Shown here in pieces: positions 7,440-15,364 of a DNA stretch of 43,466 bases. The position numbers and the translations under genes were made by a program. The notes beneath the pieces are model-generated. The model searched no databases. It was not told the origin of the DNA and saw only the letters and a list, made by a program, of their open reading frames with translations. The number at the start of each line of letters is the position of its first letter. Positions within the stretch are counted from its first letter, which is position 1. The stretch comes from CAZNGF01 sp964572855 (GTDB lineage: Bacteria; Bipolaricaulota; Bipolaricaulia; RBG-16-55-9; JAJCYT01): the NCBI GenBank assembly GCA_964572855.1, contig CAZNGF010000013.1, forward strand, positions 1 through 43,466, given 5' to 3'.

Positions 7440-9530
7440 TCACCCTTCGCCCTTGAACACGACCTTGGACAGGTCGCCGATCAGCATGAACTTGCACGCC
7501 ACCGCGTTCAACAAGCCGAGCCGGTTGCGGCGCAGCGCGTCGTCGTCGGCCATGACCATGACCTCCTCGAAGTACGCGTCGATGGGCGCTTTGAGCGCCA
7601 GGAGCTGTTGCAGGATGCCGTCGAAGTCGGCCTGCGGCAGGCGCTTGTCGATTTGGGTCTCGGTCTTGAGCAGGGCGCGCCAGAGGTCGCGCTCGGCCTG
7701 CTCCTGAAAGCGCTTGGGCTCGTAGCTGGCCGGCGTCTCGTCGGCACGTTTGCTCAGGATGTTGGACGCGCGCCCGAAGGCCACGGCCAGCGCGTCGAAG
7801 TCGGCCGAGCCGCGCAGCCGCTCCAGGCTGCGGGCCTTGTGGAGCACGTTGAGAAAGTGCCCGTCGCGCGGGGCGAGCACGGCGTCGGCCACGTCGTAGG
7901 CCACGCCATACTCCTTGACCAGGACGGCGTTGAGCCGCTCGCAGAAGAAGTCCTCGAGCTCGGACCACGGCGCCGCGTCCTCCAGGAAGGCGTAGAGGTC
8001 CGCCTGTTCGCGGAGCAGGGCGAAGAAGTCGATGCCCAACTCGCGCTTGAGCGCGGCGCGGACCACGGCGTTGGCCGCGCGCCGCAGGCCGAACGGGTCC
8101 CCCGAGCCGCTGGGGCGCTGGCCGATCAAAAGCGAGCCGACCACGGTGTCGAGCTTGTCGGCTAGACTCAGGCACACCCCGAGGACGGACTCGGGCAGCA
8201 GGTCGTCCGGTCCCTTGGGTTGGTAGTGGCTGCAAACGGCGTCGGCCACGGGCGCGGGCTCGCCGTCAAGCTCGGCGTACACGCCGCCCATGATCCCCTG
8301 TAACTCGGGAAACTCGCCCACCATGAGCGTGACCAGGTCGGCCTTGCACAGGTAGGCCGCTCGGTCCAGGGCCTCCAGCGGACGCGGTTTCAGGCCCGCT
8401 CCTGCCCCGACCGCCTGGGCCAGCGATCGGATGCGCTTGGTCTTATCCCACACCGAGCCCAGTTTGGCTTGGTAGCGCACCGACTTGAGGTCCGGGACGT
8501 GCTCGGCCAGAGAGCGCTGCCGGTCCGCGTTGAAGAAGTACTCGGAGTCCACCAGCCGTGCTTCCAACACGCGCTCGTAGCCGCGGCGCACCCGCTCGGG
8601 CCGGGCGGAGGGGCCGTCCCGAAAGCCGACGAAGTGCGGCAGGATGGCCTCGCCCTCGGGCTCGAAGCCGGGGACGAAGCGCTGGTGCTGGATCATCGTG
8701 GTCGAGAGCACCTCGGGCGGCAGCGCCAGGAAGCGCTCGTCGAAGCGGCCGGGGATCGCGCTGGGCCACTCCGCGCTGTGGACGAGCGTGTGCGTGAGCG
8801 CCCCGTCCGCTGAAAAGCGCACGCCCAGCGTCTCGCCCGCCTCGGCCAACTGCGCCTCGATGCGCGCGCGGCGTTCGTCCGGGTCGACCAGCACGTCCGC
8901 CGCGCGCAACGCGGAGACGTAGGCGTTGGCCCGTTCGACCGTGAGCGGTTCGTCCCCCGCGAACCGGTGGCTCCGGCTGACGTTCCCGGCGTGGAGCCCC
9001 GCCCACGCGAACGGCACGACCGTATCGTCGAGCAACCCGAGCAACCAGCGCACGGGCCGGATGAAGCGGACCCCGCTGGACTCCCAGCGCATGGTCTCGG
9101 GCGGGACGAGCTGCTCGAGCACCTGCGGCAGCAGCTCGCACAACACCTCGGCGGCGGGGCGCCCCGCTTCCTCGACCGTGAGGAACAGGTACTCGCCCCC
9201 GTCGCTTTCCTTGACGTAGGCGTCCTCGACGCGGGCGCCGCGCCCGCGGCAGAAGCCTTGCGCGGCCTTGGTGGGCTCCCCGGCCGCGTCGTAGGCCACC
9301 TTTTTTGCGGGCCCGCGTACCTCGTAGCTGCGGTCGGGTTGGCGCGCGGCCAAGCCGCTCACGCGCAACGCAAGCCGGCGCGGGGCCGAAAGCGCGCTCA
9401 GGTCGTCAAACGCGAGTCGTGCCTCCTCCAGCGCCGTGCGAGCGCGGGCCTCCAACTGCTGGCAAAGCGGGGAGACCGCGAAGGGCGGAATGTCCTCAAC
9501 GCCGATTTCGACCAATAGCTCGTGTGGCAC
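7440..9530 (-). CDS. glyS: Glycyl-tRNA synthetase beta subunit
   Basis: Beta subunit of the two-subunit (alpha2beta2) bacterial glycyl-tRNA synthetase, which recognises tRNA-Gly. The product has 696 residues, the usual size (about 690). GTG 9530 is preferred because AGGAG lies 5 bases upstream and the product begins M-P-H-E-L-L-V-E-I-G-V-E-D-I-P-P, matching the family start LLxEIGxEE(L/I)PP. Further landmarks are the repeated VRGPAKKVAYDA and RWLLGLLDD, FNADRQRSLAEHVPDLKSVRYQAKLGSVWDKT and KADLVTLMVGEFPELQGIMGGVYA (HD-like domain). DPFGLRRAANAVVRAAL and the C-terminal anticodon-binding domain (ALKAPIDAYFEEVMVMADD...LGLLNAV) follow. The long open frame upstream is an artefact of GC content. 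It is the last gene of the infC operon. Confidence 0.96.
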   Translation of the reverse strand: MPHELLVEIGVEDIPPFAVSPLCQQLEARARTALEEARLAFDDLSALSAPRRLALRVSGLAARQPDRSYEVRGPAKKVAYDAAGEPTKAAQGFCRGRGARVEDAYVKESDGGEYLFLTVEEAGRPAAEVLCELLPQVLEQLVPPETMRWESSGVRFIRPVRWLLGLLDDTVVPFAWAGLHAGNVSRSHRFAGDEPLTVERANAYVSALRAADVLVDPDERRARIEAQLAEAGETLGVRFSADGALTHTLVHSAEWPSAIPGRFDERFLALPPEVLSTTMIQHQRFVPGFEPEGEAILPHFVGFRDGPSARPERVRRGYERVLEARLVDSEYFFNADRQRSLAEHVPDLKSVRYQAKLGSVWDKTKRIRSLAQAVGAGAGLKPRPLEALDRAAYLCKADLVTLMVGEFPELQGIMGGVYAELDGEPAPVADAVCSHYQPKGPDDLLPESVLGVCLSLADKLDTVVGSLLIGQRPSGSGDPFGLRRAANAVVRAALKRELGIDFFALLREQADLYAFLEDAAPWSELEDFFCERLNAVLVKEYGVAYDVADAVLAPRDGHFLNVLHKARSLERLRGSADFDALAVAFGRASNILSKRADETPASYEPKRFQEQAERDLWRALLKTETQIDKRLPQADFDGILQQLLALKAPIDAYFEEVMVMADDDALRRNRLGLLNAVACKFMLIGDLSKVVFKGEG

Positions 9531-9556
9531 CTCGACTCCTTGTGTGTGGGGGACGG

Positions 9557-10432
9557 TTATCCGACCGAGGCGGCGGTCGGCTCGTCGGACGGCGCCAGCG
9601 AGTCCACGTACGCCCGGGCGGCGCCCTTGGCGAGTTTCTGGATGCGCTGGATGTAGCGTTCGCGCTCGGTCACGCTGATGGCGCGGCGGGCGTCCAGCAC
9701 GTTGAACAAATGGGAGCACTTGCACGTCAGGTCGTAGGCGGGGTGGGGCAGCGGCACCGCGATGCAGCGCCGGGCTTCGGACTCGTAGAACTCGAAGGCC
9801 CGGAACAGGCCCTCGACCTCGGCGTGCTCGAAGTGGTAGGCGCAGAACTCGCGTTCGGGCCGCAGCCGCAGGTCGCCGTAGCGGAGGGCATCGTTCCAAC
9901 TGAGCGCGTAGGCGTCGGCGGTCTCCTGTAGCGCCATCCCGATCCGTTCCAGGCCGTAGGTGAGCTCGACCGATACGGGGTCGAGCTCGTACCCGCCCAT
10001 CTGCTGGAAGTAGGTGAACTGCGAGATCTCGAGCCCGTCCATCTCGGCCTGCCACCCGAGGCCCGAGGCGCCCAGCGTGGGTCCCTTCCAGTCGTCGTGG
10101 ATGAAGCGCACGTCGTGCTCCTCCAGTTTCAGGCCCAAATGGCGCAGGCTGTCGAGATAGAGCGCCTGCGCGTCGGCCGGTGCGGGCTTGAGGATGACCT
10201 GATACTGGTAGTAAAACCCCATGCGCATGGGGTTTTGTCCGTAGCGTCCGTCGGTGGGCCGGCGCGAGGGCTGGACGTAGGCCACCTTCCAGGGGGCCGG
10301 TCCCAGCACGCCGAAGAAGGTGGCCGGGTGGAACGTCCCCGCCCCCACCTCGAGGTCGAAGGGCTGTTCGAGCACGCACCCCCGCTCGCGCCAATACGCG
10401 TGGAGTTTCAGGATCAGGTCCTGAAAGTGCAT
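9557..10432 (-). CDS. glyQ: Glycyl-tRNA synthetase alpha subunit
   Basis: Catalytic alpha subunit of heterotetrameric GlyRS, class II aminoacyl-tRNA synthetase, 291 residues (family about 290-300). Hallmarks are FQDLILKLHAYWRERGC at the N-terminus and VGAGTFHPATFFGVLGPAPW with YVQPSRRPTDGRYGQNP. The segment MRMGFYYQYQVILKP, the motif-2 region DVRFIHDDWKGPTLGASGLGW, and QFTYFQQMGGYELDPVSVELTYGLERI then follow. ATG 10432 starts three bases after the rplT stop, so it is translated from the ribosomal-protein mRNA. Linking glyQS to infC-rpmI-rplT is uncommon; pheST is the more usual neighbour. Confidence 0.97.
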   Translation of the reverse strand: MHFQDLILKLHAYWRERGCVLEQPFDLEVGAGTFHPATFFGVLGPAPWKVAYVQPSRRPTDGRYGQNPMRMGFYYQYQVILKPAPADAQALYLDSLRHLGLKLEEHDVRFIHDDWKGPTLGASGLGWQAEMDGLEISQFTYFQQMGGYELDPVSVELTYGLERIGMALQETADAYALSWNDALRYGDLRLRPEREFCAYHFEHAEVEGLFRAFEFYESEARRCIAVPLPHPAYDLTCKCSHLFNVLDARRAISVTERERYIQRIQKLAKGAARAYVDSLAPSDEPTAASVG

Positions 10433-10435
10433 GGC

Positions 10436-10792
10436 CTAGTTGGCGGCGGCTTGGACGCGCGAGACGAGCTGGTCGAAGGCGGACGGGTCCCGCACGGCGA
10501 GGTCGGCCAGCATCTTGCGGTTGAGCCCGACGTTGGCCTTGCGCAGGCCGCCCATGAACTCGCCGTAGCGTAAGCCGCGCTGTCGGCAGGCCGCGTTGAT
10601 GCGCAGGATCCAAAGCTTGCGGAAGTCGCGCTTCTTGAGCTTGCGGCCGATGTAGGCGTTGTAGAGCGCCTTCATCACGGCCTGCTTGGCGATCTTGTGG
10701 GACGTGTGCCGCTTCCCGTGGAAGCCCTTGGCCCGCTTCATGATCTTCTTGCGGCGCAGGAGCCGCTTGTTTCCTCCGCGTGTCCGTGGCAT
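10436..10792 (-). CDS. rplT: Ribosomal protein bL20
   Basis: Large-subunit protein bL20, 118 residues, essential for early 50S assembly. It has the expected basic N-terminal tail (PRTRGGNKRLLRRKKIMKRA), the KGFHGKRHTSHKIAKQAVMKA region, RDFRKLWILRINAACR and a C-terminal helical domain (LADLAVRDPSAFDQLV). The gene is co-transcribed with infC and rpmI as in most bacteria. In E. coli bL20 represses this operon through an mRNA pseudoknot; I see no evidence here for or against that. Confidence 0.98.
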   Translation of the reverse strand: MPRTRGGNKRLLRRKKIMKRAKGFHGKRHTSHKIAKQAVMKALYNAYIGRKLKKRDFRKLWILRINAACRQRGLRYGEFMGGLRKANVGLNRKMLADLAVRDPSAFDQLVSRVQAAAN

Positions 10793-10801
10793 TGAGTCCT
10801 C

Positions 10802-10990
10802 CTAGTGGCTCAGGGCTTCGAGGATCTTCTTGCGCATCGGGCCCTCGATGGTCACGCCCTTGCGGTCGTGGCGGGTCTGTTTGCCACTGCGTTTGCGCAT
10901 CTTGAAGTGGCTCTTGTCCCCTTTGACCTTGCCGTGCTTGCTGACCTTAAAACGCTTGGCCATTCCCTTGTGGGTCTTCTTCTTGGGCAC
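10802..10990 (-). CDS. rpmI: Ribosomal protein bL35
   Basis: Large-subunit protein bL35. With GTG 10990 as start the product is 62 residues and begins M-P-K-K-K-T-H-K-G-M-A-K-R-F-K-V, closely matching the family start (PKMKTHKGAAKRFK). The ribosome site AAGGGG (11004-10999) is then 8 bases away. An earlier in-frame GTG at 10999 overlaps that ribosome site and would add three residues, so I rejected it. The remainder (HFKMRKRSGKQTRHDRKGVTI) is typical. The gene lies between infC and rplT. Confidence 0.95.
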   Translation of the reverse strand: MPKKKTHKGMAKRFKVSKHGKVKGDKSHFKMRKRSGKQTRHDRKGVTIEGPMRKKILEALSH

Positions 10991-11003
10991 GTGTCTCACC
11001 CCT

Positions 11004-11516
11004 TCAGCCGCCCCGAGTCGGGACCAGAATGATCTGCATGGTCCGACCGCGCGGCTTGACGTTGTTGTCGACCTTGGCCAGGTCCGAGGTTTCCTCCACG
11101 ATCTTGTCCATGAGCGCTTTCCCTCGGTCCCGGTGGACGATTTCGCGCCCGCGGAAAATCACCGACACCCGCACCTTGTTGCCCTCCTCCAGGAAACCGC
11201 GCATCTGGCGCAGCTTGGTCTGGAGGTCGTGCTCCTGAATCTGGGTCGTGAAACGCAGTTCCTTCAGGTCCGCGGACGGCTTCTTCTGTTTCCTCTCGCG
11301 TTTCTTCTGCTGGTACTTGAACTTGTTGAAGTCCAGAATCTTGCACACCGGAGGTTTGGCGTTGGGCGAGATTTCGACCAGGTCCAACCCCTTCGACTTG
11401 GCCAGCTCGAGGGCTTCCTTCGTGTTCATGACCCCGACCTGCTCCCCCTCCGCCGTAATCACTCGAACCTCGGAAACCCGGATGGACTGGTTCACCCGTA
11501 CACGTTGTGTGGCGAT
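11004..11516 (-). CDS. infC: Translation initiation factor IF-3, probably from a rare AUC start
   Basis: IF-3 binds the 30S subunit, prevents premature 50S joining and checks start codons. The protein has the N-terminal domain (VNQSIRVSEVRVITAEGEQVGVMNTKEAL), a lysine-rich linker (YQQKKRERKQKK) and the C-terminal domain (ADLKELRFTTQIQEHDLQTKLRQ...VSVIFRGRE). It is about 170 residues, the usual size. The start is notable. AAAGGAGG (11530-11523) directly touches ATG 11522 with no spacer, whereas ATC at 11516-11514 is 6 bases away, the ideal distance. infC starts with a rare AUU in many bacteria so that IF-3 can repress its own synthesis. AUC would serve the same role. If ATG 11522 is used, the product gains two residues (M-F). 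Confidence 0.94.
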   Translation of the reverse strand: MATQRVRVNQSIRVSEVRVITAEGEQVGVMNTKEALELAKSKGLDLVEISPNAKPPVCKILDFNKFKYQQKKRERKQKKPSADLKELRFTTQIQEHDLQTKLRQMRGFLEEGNKVRVSVIFRGREIVHRDRGKALMDKIVEETSDLAKVDNNVKPRGRTMQIILVPTRGG

Positions 11517-11553
11517 GAACATCCTCCTTTAACGCGTCCTTGGAATACCTGCT

Positions 11554-11582
11554 ACCTTAACCAGACAATCGCCTCATGTCAA
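11554..11582 (-). promoter_or_regulatory. Promoter of the infC-rpmI-rplT-glyQ-glyS operon
   Basis: A perfect -35 TTGACA (11582-11577) and -10 TAAGGT (11559-11554) are separated by 17 bases on the minus strand. The start would fall near 11547, leaving a short leader before AAAGGAGG at 11530. There is therefore no room for an attenuator upstream of infC. Confidence 0.7.
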
Positions 11583-11613
11583 GAACCAATGCGCCCTGTG
11601 GACGGACTCACCT

Positions 11614-12222
11614 TCAGCGCGCATCGCGCTTGCCCGACAGCGGCGCCGCGGACTCCTCGCCACGCCAGAGCCGTTGCAGGTTGGCGCGATGCTGGACGAG
11701 GCTCAACACGCCGAGCCCCGCGAACGTCAGCACGAGCGCCGTGCCCGCCTCCAGCGCCCACAGCGCCAGCGGCGCGGTCAGCAGCGCGAGGATCGATCCC
11801 AGCGAGACCTTGCGCGTGAGCAGCGTGACCAGCAGCCACACCCCCACCGTCGCAAGCGCGGCGGGCCAGTGGACGCCCACCAGCACGCCCAGCGTGGTGG
11901 CCACGCCCTTGCCGCCGTGAAATCGCAGGAACGGGCTCCAGTTGTGCCCGAGCACTGCCAGCGCCGCCCAGGACGGCGCCGCCCCGAGCCCGGCGCAAAC
12001 CGCCACGGCCAGCAACCCCTTGCTCAGGTCCAACACCAGCGCCAACGCGCCGTGGCCCCGTCCCAGGACGCGGGCCACGTTGGTGGCCCCGGGGTTGCCG
12101 GACCCCACAGCCCGAATGTCCACGCCCCGGGCGCGCGCGATCCACACGCTAAACGGGAGCGCGCCCGCCCCGTAACTGAGGGCGGCCGCCGCCGCCGTGC
12201 TGAGCGCCACCGCGGGATCCAT
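11614..12222 (-). CDS. plsY: Acyl-phosphate:glycerol-3-phosphate acyltransferase PlsY
   Basis: Integral-membrane enzyme that moves an acyl group from acyl-phosphate to glycerol-3-phosphate, the first acylation in phospholipid synthesis. The product has 202 residues and about five to seven hydrophobic segments. All three PlsY loops are visible: SGNPGATN (41-48), GHNWSPFLRFHGGKGVAT (92-109) and the C-terminal HRANLQRLWRGEE. The gene starts nine bases after rpsA and is probably expressed from the cmk-plsC-rpsA mRNA. PlsC, the next enzyme in the pathway, is encoded just upstream. Confidence 0.96.
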   Translation of the reverse strand: MDPAVALSTAAAAALSYGAGALPFSVWIARARGVDIRAVGSGNPGATNVARVLGRGHGALALVLDLSKGLLAVAVCAGLGAAPSWAALAVLGHNWSPFLRFHGGKGVATTLGVLVGVHWPAALATVGVWLLVTLLTRKVSLGSILALLTAPLALWALEAGTALVLTFAGLGVLSLVQHRANLQRLWRGEESAAPLSGKRDAR

Positions 12223-12231
12223 GACGGTCGG

Positions 12232-13938
12232 TTATTTCTCCTCTTTCTGCTCCAGGTGCTCGCGCAGCGTCATGGAGCCGCCGTCGCCGCCGGTGGAGTA
12301 CTCCTTGGCCGGGGCGCTGGGGGCCTGCTCGCGGGACGGTCGCTGCGCGCGCTGCTGCTGAGGCGCGACCTCGCGCGGCTTGCGCAGCGAAAGACGTACC
12401 TGGCGCTTCTCCTCGTTGATGCCGATGATGCGCGCCTTGACCGTTTGCTCGACCTCGAGCACGTCCGACGGGTGCCCGATGCGCTCCTCGGCGATCTCCG
12501 AGACGTGGATCAGGCCCTCGACCTCGTCGGTGATCTTGACGAAGGCGCCGAAGTCCTTGAGCTCGGTGATGCGGCCGTCCACCTCGTCATTGACCGAGAA
12601 GTCCTCGACGAAGGCGTGCCACGGGTCCTCCTGCAGCTCGCGCAAGCTCAGCCGGATCTTGCGGTGCGTGCTGTCCGACTTGATCACCTTGGCCTCGACC
12701 TCGTCGCCCTCCTTGACGACCTCGCCGGGTTCGCTCACGTGCTCCCAGCTCATCTCGGAGATGTGCAGCAGCGCTTCGAGGCCGGACTCCAACTGGATGA
12801 ACGCGCCAAACGGCGCCAGCTTGGTGACCTGGCCCTTGACCACCGACCCCTCGGGGTAGCGTTCGTCGATGTTCTCCCAGGGGTCGGGCTGGGCCTGACG
12901 CATGCTGAGCGAGATGCGCCGGTTCTTCTCGTCCACGTCGAGCACGACGATGTTGACCTCGTCGCCCTCGCTCACGACGTCCTTGGGGTGCTGCGGGTAG
13001 CCCCAGCTCAACTCGGAGATGTGCACGAGCCCCTCGACGTCCTCCTCGAGCCGCACGAAGGCACCGAAGTCCGTGATGCTCACGACCGCGCCGCTCAGCT
13101 TGGTGCCGGCCGGGTAGCGCTCGGCGATGCCCTCCCAGGGGTCGGGCCGAAGCTGCTTGATGCTAAGCCGGACGCGCTCCCTCTCGGTATCGATCTCGAG
13201 CACCTTGACCTCGATCTTGTCCCCCACGCTGTAGGTCTTGGGGGGGACGGGCACGTCCTTCCAACTGATCTCGGTGCGGTGCACCAGCCCCTCGAAACCG
13301 CCGATGTCGACGAACAGACCGTAGTCGACGATCGACTTGATCTCGCCTTCGATCACCTGGCCGGTCTCGAGCGTCTCGAACAACTGCTGGCGCTGCTTGC
13401 GCTCGATCTCCTTCAGATAGGCCTTGTGCGAGACCACCAGGTTCTTCTCGCGCCGGTCGAGCTCGAGGATCTTCAGGACGATCTCGGTGCCCTTGAGCGA
13501 CTCGATGGCGGCGGGCAAGTCGTTGCCCAGTTGGGATCCCGGCAGGAACGCACGCACCCCCTTGAGGTTCACGTGGTAGCCGGCGTTCTTGACCTCGCCT
13601 TCCACGACGCCGGTGACGGGCTCCTGACTGCGAAACGATTGCTCCAACTCGCCGATGCGCTTCTCGTAGACGGCTTGGCGCTCCGAGACGTAGACCGTGC
13701 CCTCTTCCTCGTCGATGTAGGTCACCAACACGTCCAGGTGGTCGCCCTGCCCCAGCGACTCGTCCCGAAAGGGGGCCACCTCGTTGGGGTTCATGATGGC
13801 CTCGGACTTGTAGCCGATGTCCACCAGGATCGCGTTGTCGTTGACCTGCAGCACGGTTCCCTCGAGGATGTCGCCGCGCGTATACGTCTGGACGTTACCG
13901 AGTTCCAGCCATTCTTCCATGCTCTTGTTTTCACTCAT
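12232..13938 (-). CDS. rpsA: Ribosomal protein bS1 with six S1 domains
   Basis: bS1 captures mRNA on the 30S subunit. The 568-residue protein contains six S1 repeats at about residues 20-89, 105-172, 190-258, 275-343, 361-429 and 447-514. Each starts with a G-x-x-(L/V)-x-G-x-(V/I) strand (RGDILEGTV, NDEVDGRIT and similar) and most end in (R/S)LS(I/M/L)(R/K). Repeats 1-2, which dock on the ribosome, are the most diverged, as in E. coli. A low-complexity tail (QQQRAQRPSREQAPSAPAKEY) precedes a conserved-looking end, SMTLREHLEQKEEK. ATG 13938 follows GAGGTCGA. The gene has its own promoter and a leader of about 98 bases. Confidence 0.97.
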   Translation of the reverse strand: MSENKSMEEWLELGNVQTYTRGDILEGTVLQVNDNAILVDIGYKSEAIMNPNEVAPFRDESLGQGDHLDVLVTYIDEEEGTVYVSERQAVYEKRIGELEQSFRSQEPVTGVVEGEVKNAGYHVNLKGVRAFLPGSQLGNDLPAAIESLKGTEIVLKILELDRREKNLVVSHKAYLKEIERKQRQQLFETLETGQVIEGEIKSIVDYGLFVDIGGFEGLVHRTEISWKDVPVPPKTYSVGDKIEVKVLEIDTERERVRLSIKQLRPDPWEGIAERYPAGTKLSGAVVSITDFGAFVRLEEDVEGLVHISELSWGYPQHPKDVVSEGDEVNIVVLDVDEKNRRISLSMRQAQPDPWENIDERYPEGSVVKGQVTKLAPFGAFIQLESGLEALLHISEMSWEHVSEPGEVVKEGDEVEAKVIKSDSTHRKIRLSLRELQEDPWHAFVEDFSVNDEVDGRITELKDFGAFVKITDEVEGLIHVSEIAEERIGHPSDVLEVEQTVKARIIGINEEKRQVRLSLRKPREVAPQQQRAQRPSREQAPSAPAKEYSTGGDGGSMTLREHLEQKEEK

Positions 13939-14071
13939 TCGACCTCACCTACTTGCTCGCGAAATTGCCAACACCGTCCGGTCAAGCCGTCGGAACGGAA
14001 GATAATCTGTCGGACTCGCCCTCCTTTCCTCGTGAACTCCGAATAATAAACCCTTTGTATGCACGCCGCAA
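13939..14071 (-). promoter_or_regulatory. Promoter and leader of rpsA
   Basis: On the minus strand -35 TTGCGG (14071-14066) and -10 TATTAT (14048-14043) are 17 bases apart, placing the start near 14036 and a leader of about 98 bases. The leader has an orphan ribosome-site-like AAAGGAGGG (14027-14019) not followed by any start codon at workable distance. bS1 represses its own mRNA through leader structure in E. coli. A similar role here is only an inference. Confidence 0.6.
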
Positions 14072-14085
14072 AAGCCCCTTCGGCA

Positions 14086-14721
14086 TCAAGTTCGATCGAT
14101 GCGCTCCATCAGCAGGTCCGCCAGGCGCTCGTAGCGATCCTCGCGCGCCTCGTCCCCGCGCAGGTCGAACTCCAAATCCCGCAACGAAAAGGGACGCCCC
14201 ACGGTCACCGTGACCGCCGGCAGCGGCTTCCCCCGGCGGGGCGGGTAGTGCCCCCGACGCGCCCGGATGGCCACCGGCAGGAACTCGCGCCCGGAGCGTT
14301 CTGCGAACCGGATCACGCCCGCGTACACCCGATCCGTGGCCAGGATCGTCCCCTGCGGGAAGATGCCCACCAGCTTGTCCGCCTCCAGGGCGCGCATCAC
14401 CCGCTTGAAGTCTTCCTTCCGGAAGCGGTCCCGGTCGATCGGGATCGAAAAGCCCCGAATGAAGGGACGCAAAAGGGGATGATCGTCCATGAGCGTGCGC
14501 CGGGCCAGGAAGTGCAGCCGTCTGAACCACTGAAACGCGGCGATGATCAGCGGCACGTCCCAGTAACTTCCGTGTCGGGCGACCACGATGGCCCCGTGCG
14601 GCGGGATGCGTTCGCGTCCCTCGTAGCGGGCGCGAAACAGGAGTTTGACGGTCAGGGCGAGCGTCCACGTTCCCAGCCAATAAATCCCCCGCTTGACAAG
14701 CGCCACCGCAGCTTGCCTCAT
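14086..14721 (-). CDS. plsC: 1-acyl-sn-glycerol-3-phosphate acyltransferase (PlsC family)
   Basis: Makes phosphatidic acid by acylating lysophosphatidate; membrane-associated, 211 residues. Visible acyltransferase motifs are the catalytic HX4D as H50-G-S-Y-W-D55, motif II IPIDRDRF, motif III FPQGT (121-125) and motif IV LPVAIRARRG. Motif III normally reads FPEGT; the Glu-to-Gln change is worth noting but occurs in diverged family members. ATG 14721 overlaps the cmk stop (ATGA), so the two are translationally coupled. The order cmk-plsC-rpsA is a common bacterial arrangement. Confidence 0.9.
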   Translation of the reverse strand: MRQAAVALVKRGIYWLGTWTLALTVKLLFRARYEGRERIPPHGAIVVARHGSYWDVPLIIAAFQWFRRLHFLARRTLMDDHPLLRPFIRGFSIPIDRDRFRKEDFKRVMRALEADKLVGIFPQGTILATDRVYAGVIRFAERSGREFLPVAIRARRGHYPPRRGKPLPAVTVTVGRPFSLRDLEFDLRGDEAREDRYERLADLLMERIDRT

Positions 14722-15329
14722 AGCTTACTCGCCCCTTCTCGCTTTTTCAAGCACTCCAGGGCGCGCTGGACCACGTCCTCGATGTCCAACCCCTCGGTGT
14801 CGATGACCACGGCGTCGGGCGCGGTCTGCCGCCCGAACCCTTCGGCGTCGCGCGCGTCGCGCGCCCGCATGGCTCCGGCGATCTCGTCCGCGTCGCCGCC
14901 GCGCTGCCGGGCGCGACGGCGCGCGCGCTCGCGGATCGACGCGGTCAAATAGAGCTTGAGGTCGGCCTCGGGCAGGACCACGGTGCCGATGTCCCGCCCC
15001 TCCATGACCACGTTCCGGCCGCGCGCGACCGCACGCTGCTGCTCGATGAGCTTGGCGCGCACGGCTTTCTCGGTGGCGTGCTCCGAGGCCCAGCGGTCGA
15101 CCTCGTCGGTGTAGAGCGCGTCGGTGACGTCCCGGCCGTTGACCCGGACGCGGTCGCGCTCGTCCACCCGGATGTGGATTTGGTCCAGGCCGAGGCCGTG
15201 GTGCAGCCCCCACGCCAGCGCCCGGTACATGGCGCCCGTGTTGACGTAGAGGGCCCCGAGTCGTTGCGCCAGCCGGTGGGCCACCGTGCTCTTGCCCACG
15301 CCGGCGGGTCCGTCGACCGCGATCTGCAT
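14718..15329 (-). CDS. cmk: Cytidylate kinase
   Basis: Phosphorylates CMP/dCMP with ATP. The product has 203 residues, starting at ATG 15329 (M-Q-I-A-V-D-G-P-A-G-V-G-K-S), with the P-loop GPAGVGKS at residues 8-15. Other family segments are LYVNTGAMYRALAW, ARGRNVVMEGRDIGTVVLP (the G-R-D-I-G-T signature), LYLTASIRERARRRARQ and VIDTEGLDIEDVV. The frame is open further upstream but without homology. The start codon sits exactly where transcription from the upstream promoter should begin, so the mRNA is probably leaderless. The next gene, plsC, overlaps by four bases. Confidence 0.97.
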   Translation of the reverse strand: MQIAVDGPAGVGKSTVAHRLAQRLGALYVNTGAMYRALAWGLHHGLGLDQIHIRVDERDRVRVNGRDVTDALYTDEVDRWASEHATEKAVRAKLIEQQRAVARGRNVVMEGRDIGTVVLPEADLKLYLTASIRERARRRARQRGGDADEIAGAMRARDARDAEGFGRQTAPDAVVIDTEGLDIEDVVQRALECLKKREGASKL

Positions 15330-15335
15330 CGACCT

Positions 15336-15364
15336 ATTGTAAAGCGGCACACAGACCGGCTCAA
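15336..15364 (-). promoter_or_regulatory. Leaderless promoter of cmk
   Basis: On the minus strand -35 TTGAGC (15364-15359) and -10 TACAAT (15341-15336) have a 17-base spacer. The -10 ends six bases before ATG 15329, so transcription should start at or next to the A of the start codon. The -35 overlaps the stop region of the upstream YihY gene. Confidence 0.65.

Noticed and set aside
9531..10613. N-terminal extension of glyS running through glyQ and rplT
   Set aside because: The frame happens to be open, but GTG 9530 has a ribosome site and gives the canonical GlyS start; glyQ in another frame is clearly the coding one.
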